Below, piece after piece: positions 58,441-64,000 of a DNA stretch of 64,000 nucleotides. The notes under the pieces were generated by a model. It saw only the letters and a program-made list of their open reading frames with translations, made no database searches and had not been told where the DNA came from. The translations under genes and the position numbers were made by a program. The first letter of the stretch is position 1. Every line of letters starts with the position of its first letter. The stretch comes from Ochrobactrum sp. RH2CCR150 (GTDB taxonomy: Bacteria; Pseudomonadota; Alphaproteobacteria; Rhizobiales; Rhizobiaceae): contig JACGXE010000008.1 in NCBI GenBank assembly GCA_014138095.1, forward strand, positions 124,001 through 188,000, given 5' to 3'.

Positions 58441-59400
58441 TGCACTGGCCTTCATTTGTCCGGAAAGACTTGCCGTGAGGTCTAACTCCCACGTCTGGCC
58501 GATCAAATCGACACCGAAGGAATGGTGCGGCGCTTCTTCGACAAGCCTGAACCCAGCCCGCTCATAAAGACGCCGTGCAGCTGTCAGCACACTATTCGTC
58601 CAGAGTGTGAGGCGCTCATCGCCGACAGCACGTGCACGCTCGATGCAGGCGTTGACGAGCTTCGCTCCGACACCCGCGCCCCGCGCATCCGGTTCGACAT
58701 AGAGCAGACGCAGCTTGCCAAGTTTAGGCTGGTCGCCCTTGACCAGAAAGACCGATCCCACGATGCGACCGTCGATTTCCGCCACCCATGCCGCATCATG
58801 CGCAGGGTCGAAAGCCTGCTTGAAATCGGCGAGAATGCGGGCGACGAGTGCTTCATAATCATTGTTCCAGCCATATTCGCCGGTATAGAGAACGGCTTGG
58901 CGATGGATGATCCAGCCGAGATCACCGGCTTTGAGATCACGCAAGAGCACCTGCCCGGTCTGACCTTCGTCGAAAACGCGCATGATCGCATCGGTTGCCG
59001 TCAGCAGATCGCGGCGGCGGTCAGGTTGTAAACCATCGAGAAGTTCGCCCACGGCATCGCAGGTATTGCGCTCCAGAGCGCTGAATGTCGTGCAGCCAGC
59101 CTCGGTCAACAGAATGGGGCGGCTGCGACCGCCTTCCGGATGCGGCTCCGTCTCGATCAATCCGCGCTCTGTGAAGCGCTTCAATGTCCTGCTCAGCTGG
59201 CCACGGTCAAGTCCCAGCGCCCGCATGATATCCGCGGCAGTCGGCGCGGAACGATGTGCGATTTCGTAAAGAATGCGCGCCTCGGTCAAGGTGAACGGGC
59301 TCTTGTCGAGATGAGCGTTCAACAGGCCAAGGCGGCGCGTATAGACACGATTGAAAGCGCGCAATGCGCCAATGTCATCTCGCTTTTCCACTTCCGTCAT
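58438..59400 (-). CDS. MarR regulator fused to a GNAT acetyltransferase
   Basis: A 320-residue two-domain protein. Residues 1-150 are a MarR winged helix (LTEARILYEIAHRSAPTAADIMRALGLDRGQLSRTLKRF, wing PEGGRSRPILLTEAG). Residues 165-310 are a GNAT acetyltransferase with acetyl-CoA loop VEPDARGAGVGAKLVNACIERA. Fused regulators of this kind are common in alphaproteobacteria; the acetyl acceptor is unknown. ATG 59398-59400 starts the family-like part; the frame is open 35 residues further up but overlaps the operator. A palindromic site over the promoter (59431-59475) points to autorepression. Confidence 0.92.
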   Translation of the reverse strand: MTEVEKRDDIGALRAFNRVYTRRLGLLNAHLDKSPFTLTEARILYEIAHRSAPTAADIMRALGLDRGQLSRTLKRFTERGLIETEPHPEGGRSRPILLTEAGCTTFSALERNTCDAVGELLDGLQPDRRRDLLTATDAIMRVFDEGQTGQVLLRDLKAGDLGWIIHRQAVLYTGEYGWNNDYEALVARILADFKQAFDPAHDAAWVAEIDGRIVGSVFLVKGDQPKLGKLRLLYVEPDARGAGVGAKLVNACIERARAVGDERLTLWTNSVLTAARRLYERAGFRLVEEAPHHSFGVDLIGQTWELDLTASLSGQMKASA

Positions 59401-59430
59401 CGCTTCATACGCCGTGGCGCGGCGTCTCCC

Positions 59431-59475
59431 TATGTTGACTCTATCAATATCCAAAGTGTTGACTAAGTCAACATA
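59431..59475 (-). promoter_or_regulatory. Operator and promoter of the MarR-GNAT gene
   Basis: TGTTGAC-TAA-GTCAACA (59457-59473) is a perfect inverted repeat, and a third copy of TATGTTGACT lies at 59431-59440, inverted with respect to AGTCAACATA at 59466-59475. On the minus strand TTGACT within the palindrome and TATTGA 16 bases further form a promoter-like pair. A dimer bound here would cover the -35 box. Regulator identity is inferred from position. Confidence 0.65.
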
Positions 59476-59636
59476 GAGTTGAAACGCATGGCATACTCTC
59501 ACCAAACGGACTGGACGAGGCGCGAAATTACGCTATCTTATTGATTTGACGGCTCGCATTTGCGTGATTGCGAATATTCGGGCCACGACATCAGTATTCG
59601 GGCGCTTGGCAAAGCGTCCTTTTTCAGGAGAAACCC

Positions 59637-60260
59637 ATGTCGGCTGCGACGGTTGCCTCTTCTTTTTCTTTCCGCCGTATTTTCATTGCTCTTGGTCTCA
59701 CCCTTCTTGTTCCGCTGCTCTCCGCATGCGGTTTCAACACGATCCCGACCAATGAGGAAAAGGCCAAGGCCGCCTGGAGCGAGGTGCAGAACCAGTACCA
59801 GCGCCGTGCCGATCTCGTGCCAAATCTGGTTGAGACCGTGAAGGGCTATGCGGCCCATGAAAAGGACACGCTGCAAGCGGTGATCGATGCGCGCGCCAAG
59901 GCGACGCAAGTGCAGATCACGCCGGAAACGCTCAACAATCCTGAACTCTTCAAGCAGTTCCAGGACAATCAGGCCAATCTCACCAGCGCCCTGTCGCGTC
60001 TGATGGTGGTGGTCGAGCGCTATCCGGACCTCAAGGCCAATCAGAACTTCCTCGCGCTGCAATCGCAGCTGGAAGGCACGGAAAACCGCATCGCCGTGGC
60101 GCGCCGCGACTATATTGAGGCGGTTCGCGTCTACAACACCACCCTGCGGACCATGCCAACTATGATCTGGACCTGGATCTGGTATCGCGACGCCCAGCCG
60201 ATGCAAACCTTCAGCGCTGATGCTGGCAGCCAGGCAGCACCGCAAGTCAAGTTTAACTGA
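59637..60260 (+). CDS. LemA family lipoprotein-like protein
   Basis: A 207-residue LemA protein with an N-terminal hydrophobic helix (IFIALGLTLLVPLLSACGF) whose end LLSAC is a lipobox, so it may be a lipoprotein. The periplasmic rest is a coiled helical bundle with NEEKAKAAWSEVQNQYQRRADLVPNLVETVKGYAAHE, the LemA hallmark (as two adjacent parts), and FLALQSQLEGTENRIAVARRDYIEAV. Function unknown. ATG 59637 has AGGAG six bases upstream. It leads a three-gene cluster with two TPM-domain proteins. Confidence 0.92.
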   Translation: MSAATVASSFSFRRIFIALGLTLLVPLLSACGFNTIPTNEEKAKAAWSEVQNQYQRRADLVPNLVETVKGYAAHEKDTLQAVIDARAKATQVQITPETLNNPELFKQFQDNQANLTSALSRLMVVVERYPDLKANQNFLALQSQLEGTENRIAVARRDYIEAVRVYNTTLRTMPTMIWTWIWYRDAQPMQTFSADAGSQAAPQVKFN

Positions 60261-60271
60261 CGGTCGCTACC

Positions 60272-61150
60272 GTGGCGGCGGGCACAGCATTTTCACGCGA
60301 TCATCGCGGCCTTCACTGGCCGCGATACCTGTTTGCATGCATCGTTCTGTTGTTTTCCGCTATCCTGACCCTGCAACCGATGACGGTTGCCTATGCGCAG
60401 GACACGACGAAGCAGACACCCGCCCTCACCGGTCGGGTGGTCGACAATGCGGGCATCATCGATCCGGCGGAGCGTCAGCAACTGACCCAGAAACTGGCGG
60501 ATTTTGAAGCCAAGTCGTCCGATCAGGTAGTGGTGGTGACGGTGCCGAGCCTCAATGGCGAAGACATCGAATCCTATTCAAACCGCCTGTTTCGTAGCTG
60601 GGCTCTTGGCCAGAAGCAGGAAAACAACGGCATCCTGCTCGTTGTCGCGCCGAACGACCGCAAGGTGCGTATCGAGGTCGGCTACGGGCTTGAAGGCACG
60701 ATGACCGATGCGCTGTCGAGCGTTATCATCAACGGCACCATCATTCCCGCCTTTCGCACTGGCGATTATAGCGGCGGCATCGTGCAGGGCGTGGACGGCA
60801 TTCTTTCCGTTCTATCCGGTGATGCAGCCGAACTTGAAGCGCGCGCCAAGCGCAATGCGCAAACCAGCTCGGACGATGTGGACTGGGTTGCCGTCATCTT
60901 CATCACCTTCTGGTGCCTGATTTTCTTCGGCGGTTTCGGTTTCGCGGTGCTTGCCCCGATCTTCGGACGCAAGCTCGGCCCCGGGCGCTATGAGTGGCTG
61001 GGCATGACGATCAACACCAATTCAAGCGGCGGCTCCGGCGGTCGTGGTGGCGGCTGGGGCGGCGGCGGCTGGTCATCCGGTGGCGGTGGCGGCGGCTTTG
61101 GTGGCGGCGGCGGTTCATCGGGTGGCGGCGGCGCCTCGGGAAGCTGGTAG
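60272..61150 (+). CDS. TPM-domain (YgcG-like) membrane protein with Gly-rich tail
   Basis: A 292-residue protein. A signal segment (YLFACIVLLFSAILTLQP) is followed by a TPM domain (GRVVDNAGIIDPAERQQL, VVVTVPSLNGEDIESYSNRLF, GILLVVAPNDRKVRIEVGYGLEG), a transmembrane segment (VAVIFITFWCLIFFGGFGFAVL) and a tail of glycine and serine that ends in GASGSW. TPM domains are thought to act in membrane-protein quality control, though bacterial roles are unclear. The start is GTG at 60272, just 11 bases after lemA, with no good earlier ATG. Confidence 0.9.
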   Translation: MAAGTAFSRDHRGLHWPRYLFACIVLLFSAILTLQPMTVAYAQDTTKQTPALTGRVVDNAGIIDPAERQQLTQKLADFEAKSSDQVVVVTVPSLNGEDIESYSNRLFRSWALGQKQENNGILLVVAPNDRKVRIEVGYGLEGTMTDALSSVIINGTIIPAFRTGDYSGGIVQGVDGILSVLSGDAAELEARAKRNAQTSSDDVDWVAVIFITFWCLIFFGGFGFAVLAPIFGRKLGPGRYEWLGMTINTNSSGGSGGRGGGWGGGGWSSGGGGGGFGGGGGSSGGGGASGSW

Positions 61151-61162
61151 GGAGACGCGACG

Positions 61163-61804
61163 ATGAAGCATCACACGCTGATTGGCGCTGAGGACCATAC
61201 CCGCATTGCAGAGGCAATCCGGCAGGCGGAAGCCGAGACCAGCGGCGAAATCTACGCCGTTCTGGCGCGCAGCAGTGACGACTATTTCTTTGCAGCGGGT
61301 TTTGTCGCGACTTGCGGCATCCTGCTTGCTTCGGTCATCGCCGCCTTGCTCGCGCATTGGTACTGGTTTGATATCAGCCTGCCGATGTTCGGCCTTGCCA
61401 TTTTGGCCGCCTTCATTTCGGCGATGCTGGTTCTCTGGCTGTTGCCATCGATCCGCATGCTGCTGGTGCCGCGCCGTATCCGCTACAAGCGCGCCCATCT
61501 CAATGCGCTGCAACAATTCCTGGCGCGCAACGTCCACATCACGGAAAACCGCACCGGCATTCTGCTCTTCGTTTCCATGGCCGAACACTATGCCGAAGTC
61601 ATCGCCGATGCCGGTATTCATGCACGTGTCGAACAGGACGAATGGAACGCCATTGTCGCAACGCTGATCCATCATGCGTCGCGCTCGCAGATGGCGGAGG
61701 GGTTCGTCATGGCGATCGGTCAGGCGGGCACGCTTCTGGAAAAACACTTCCCCGCAGGCACTGACAATATTAACGAATTGGACGATCATCTGATCGAACT
61801 TTGA
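61163..61804 (+). CDS. TPM-domain membrane protein
   Basis: A 213-residue second TPM protein, shorter, with two membrane segments in the middle (FVATCGILLASVIAALLAHWYWF and MFGLAILAAFISAMLVLWLLP). The TPM-like core is split around them (IAEAIRQAEAETSGEIYAVLARSSDDY before; ENRTGILLFVSMAEHYAEVIAD after). The ATG has AGGGAGA ten bases upstream. It starts 12 bases after the first TPM gene, so lemA and both TPM genes form one operon. Confidence 0.9.
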   Translation: MKHHTLIGAEDHTRIAEAIRQAEAETSGEIYAVLARSSDDYFFAAGFVATCGILLASVIAALLAHWYWFDISLPMFGLAILAAFISAMLVLWLLPSIRMLLVPRRIRYKRAHLNALQQFLARNVHITENRTGILLFVSMAEHYAEVIADAGIHARVEQDEWNAIVATLIHHASRSQMAEGFVMAIGQAGTLLEKHFPAGTDNINELDDHLIEL

Positions 61805-62088
61805 TAGCGCCTACATCTCAGAATCATCTACGACTTTGGTCTGAATTGTGGCGAAGCGGAGCCTTTTCCGCCGTCAACGGACGTCGTTTTATAGCGCACG
61901 GTGAATTTCTCCGGTATTTTTAGAAAAATTGCCCGAAGTTTTCGATATTTTGTTCCAAATTAAATGGATTAGATGCCAATTTTCTGACTTTTCGGGAAAT
62001 TTTTCGTTATTCGCAGCGATTTGTCATCGAAAGAAAAGTCTAATCTGCTAGTTTGGCGCGCATTGCCATCATGACAGGAGTATCCGAC
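61805..62088. other. AT-rich promoter region of the glutamate dehydrogenase gene
   Basis: About 280 bases without a gene. The right half is notably AT-rich with runs such as TTTTTAGAAAAATT. No clear terminator for the lemA cluster was found. Probably a promoter and upstream element for the following gene. Confidence 0.4.
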
Positions 62089-64000
62089 GTGACTGCAAAG
62101 CAGGATCGGTCGAGCAAAGTTAAGAATTCCAAGGCAAGCAAAGAGGAAAAAAAGGGAGGGAAGCCGAAGGCACTGGCAGCCTTCTCACAGCTCCTCTTCG
62201 AGTGGGCTCCGCCAGAAGATCTGGCTGCTTACGATGCCGAAGCTCTCGACAGTTCTGCCCGCCATGGCTATGCGGCGCTTGAATCCTACCGCAAGGGTAA
62301 GAGCATCATCAGCGTCGATAATGGCATCGAGCGTCACGGTCGCCCGGTGAATGTCATCACCATCGTCAACGACAACATGCCGTTCCTGCTCGATTCCATT
62401 CTGGGCGAGCTGAACAATCACGTCAGCCAGATTTTCATGGTCGTGCACCCGGTTCTCGATATTGCTCGGGAAAAGGATGGATTGGTCATTCTCGGCGAAG
62501 CATCGCAGCTCGCCCCCGCCAAGGGCGTTGAGCGCGTCAGCCTTGTGCAAATTCACCTCCCCGCGCTTGGCAAACAGGCCAAGGCCGATCTGACGGACGG
62601 GTTGAAGCGCGTTCTCGGTCAGGTGCGTTTTGCCGTCAGCGACTGGAAGCCGATGTTGAAGCGTCTCGATGACGCCATTGCAGATTACAAGCGCGCTTAC
62701 GAGCTGAACGGCAACGCCGCCATGCCCGAAGCCATCGCCTTCCTCGAATGGCTGCGCGACGATCATTTCATCTTTCTCGGCATGCGTGAGCTTGCCTTTG
62801 AAGGCTCAGGCAAGAAGCGCAGCCTCGTCGCTGTCAAGGAGCCGCTCGGCGTTCTTGGCGACAATGAAGTGCGCGTCTTGCGCAAGGATGACGACGATAC
62901 GGTAACGCCGCGCGAGGTCACGGAATTCCTCGACAGCAACGAACCGCTGATCGTCACCAAGGCCAATACGCTGTCGCTGGTGCATCGCCGCTCCTATCTC
63001 GATTATATCGGCGTGAAGATTTTCGGACCGAAGGGCGAAGCCGTGGGCGAACTGCGCCTCGTCGGCCTGTTCACCTCGGTCGCTTACATCAGCTCGGTCG
63101 CCAGCATTCCGTTCATTCGCTCAAAGGCCGATGCGGTCATCAAGCATCTGGGCTTCAACCGCGAAGACCATTCGGGCAAGGCGCTGATCAACGTGCTGGA
63201 AGAATATCCGCGCGATGAGCTTTTCCAGATCGACACGGAAAGCCTGACGGCCAATGCCGAACTCATCCTCGCGCTGGGCGAGCGTCCGCGCGTGCGCGCC
63301 ATCCCCCGTCTCGACCGTTTCGGACGTTTCGCGACAGTGCTGGTCTATATCCCGCGTGATCGCTACGACTCGGTCGTGCGTGAAAAAATCGGCCGCTATC
63401 TCGTTGACGTTTATGGCGGCGACAGCTTTGAGTTCCACCCGGTCTTTCTTCAGAACGGCCTGACGCGCGTTCAGTTCGTCATTCGCCGTCACGAACGATC
63501 CACGCCGCATATCGACCGCGAAGCGCTCGAAGCGGAAGTCCGCGCCATGGTCCGCACCTGGGAAGATGCGGTGCGTGAAAGCGTTGAAAATGCCGATGCA
63601 GGCGTCGTGGCGCTGGCTGCGAGCTTCCCGCCATCCTATCGCGAAATCTTCACCGCGCCGGAAGCGCTGGTCGATGCCGCGCGCATTGCCGGTCTCAGCC
63701 CGGAAGCGCCGCTTTTCGTGGATTTCTACCGGTATCGCACCGATGGACCGGATGCGGTTTCGCTGAAGCTCTATCATCACGGTGCGCCGGTCGTGCTGTC
63801 GCAGCGTGTGCCGCTTTTAGAAAATATGGGCTTCCGCGTCGTCAGCGAACAGACCATCGACCTGCCGCAAGCCGGTAAAGACGGTGCGCCGGTCTATGTT
63901 CACGACATGCAGCTCGTTAACGCCTATGGCGCTCCGGTCGATCTCACCGATGACGGCGAAATGCTGGAAGACGTGTTCCGCACCGTCTGGGACGGCTTTG
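62089..64000 (+). CDS. gdhB: NAD-dependent glutamate dehydrogenase (large type), 5' part only
   Basis: The gene runs off the right edge; 637 residues are seen of a family usually about 1600 long. This is the start of the large NAD-specific glutamate dehydrogenase of proteobacteria, which oxidises glutamate to 2-oxoglutarate. The visible part includes the regulatory segments PVNVITIVNDNMPFLLDSI, ELNNHVSQIFMVVHP and AIAFLEWLRDDHFIFLG; the catalytic dehydrogenase domain is outside the window. GTG 62089 is nine bases after AGGAG; an ATG at 62071 in the same frame is the alternative. The gene symbol follows usage in related species. Confidence 0.93.
   Translation, partial: MTAKQDRSSKVKNSKASKEEKKGGKPKALAAFSQLLFEWAPPEDLAAYDAEALDSSARHGYAALESYRKGKSIISVDNGIERHGRPVNVITIVNDNMPFLLDSILGELNNHVSQIFMVVHPVLDIAREKDGLVILGEASQLAPAKGVERVSLVQIHLPALGKQAKADLTDGLKRVLGQVRFAVSDWKPMLKRLDDAIADYKRAYELNGNAAMPEAIAFLEWLRDDHFIFLGMRELAFEGSGKKRSLVAVKEPLGVLGDNEVRVLRKDDDDTVTPREVTEFLDSNEPLIVTKANTLSLVHRRSYLDYIGVKIFGPKGEAVGELRLVGLFTSVAYISSVASIPFIRSKADAVIKHLGFNREDHSGKALINVLEEYPRDELFQIDTESLTANAELILALGERPRVRAIPRLDRFGRFATVLVYIPRDRYDSVVREKIGRYLVDVYGGDSFEFHPVFLQNGLTRVQFVIRRHERSTPHIDREALEAEVRAMVRTWEDAVRESVENADAGVVALAASFPPSYREIFTAPEALVDAARIAGLSPEAPLFVDFYRYRTDGPDAVSLKLYHHGAPVVLSQRVPLLENMGFRVVSEQTIDLPQAGKDGAPVYVHDMQLVNAYGAPVDLTDDGEMLEDVFRTVWDGF

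Overview
The window looks like chromosomal DNA of an alphaproteobacterium of the order Rhizobiales, family Brucellaceae (Brucella/Ochrobactrum type). The protein sequences, the GC-rich codon use, a pyruvate carboxylase, the atpHAGDC order, a Usg protein, the NAD-type glutamate dehydrogenase and the small palindromic intergenic repeats typical of rhizobial genomes all agree. Assignment to genus is inference from recall of these families, not from a search. No rRNA, tRNA, CRISPR array, insertion sequence or phage module was seen. Nearly everything is core housekeeping.

Layout. 1-3.6 kb: a thiolase cut by the window edge, a GlcG-like protein, rpmF, mtgA and the prenyl diphosphate synthase ispA. 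3.6-9.7 kb: an HxlR regulator divergent from an MFS exporter, ispG (non-mevalonate isoprenoid route, like ispA), 3-hydroxybutyrate dehydrogenase, and a DeoR regulator coupled to a second MFS transporter. 10-13.5 kb: pyruvate carboxylase. 13.6-21.4 kb: a complete branched-chain amino acid ABC system, livHMGF plus a small membrane protein, followed by two tandem paralogous binding-protein genes with their own terminators; LivG carries an unusual C-terminal helix-hairpin-helix-like fusion. 21.7-25.2 kb: a hydroxyproline module (epimerase and D-amino-acid dehydrogenase) divergent from its probable GntR regulator. 25.5-31.4 kb: a MarR regulator and the F1 part of ATP synthase, with repeat elements in two intergenic gaps. 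31.6-42.4 kb: priA, transaldolase, an OLD/RecF-like ATPase, a degenerate metallo-beta-lactamase-fold protein, leuS-lptE, a YggS protein, a FUSC-type membrane protein and usg. 42.6-46 kb: acs and the most unusual stretch of the window. 46-57.9 kb: htpX, rsmB, a heparinase-like gene, pdxY, a DUF429 gene, carbonic anhydrase, a lytic transglycosylase, ffh and chorismate mutase. 58-64 kb: rpsP, a MarR-GNAT fusion gene, a lemA-TPM-TPM cluster and the first part of the large NAD-glutamate dehydrogenase.

The most interesting observation is at 44.5-45.6 kb. Downstream of the intact acs gene lies an AT-rich segment with one unrecognised gene on the opposite strand. Immediately beyond it there is a second, diverged copy of the last ~36 codons of acs, ending with its own stop codon and followed by a strong hairpin. 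This looks like an insertion at the 3' end of acs that either carried a replacement gene tail or duplicated it, leaving the old tail behind. Other items worth a look are the LivG fusion, a metallo-beta-lactamase-fold protein that lacks the metal-binding histidine motif, several palindromic operator candidates beside regulators (GntR, DeoR, HxlR, MarR and MarR-GNAT), and four families of dispersed intergenic repeats.
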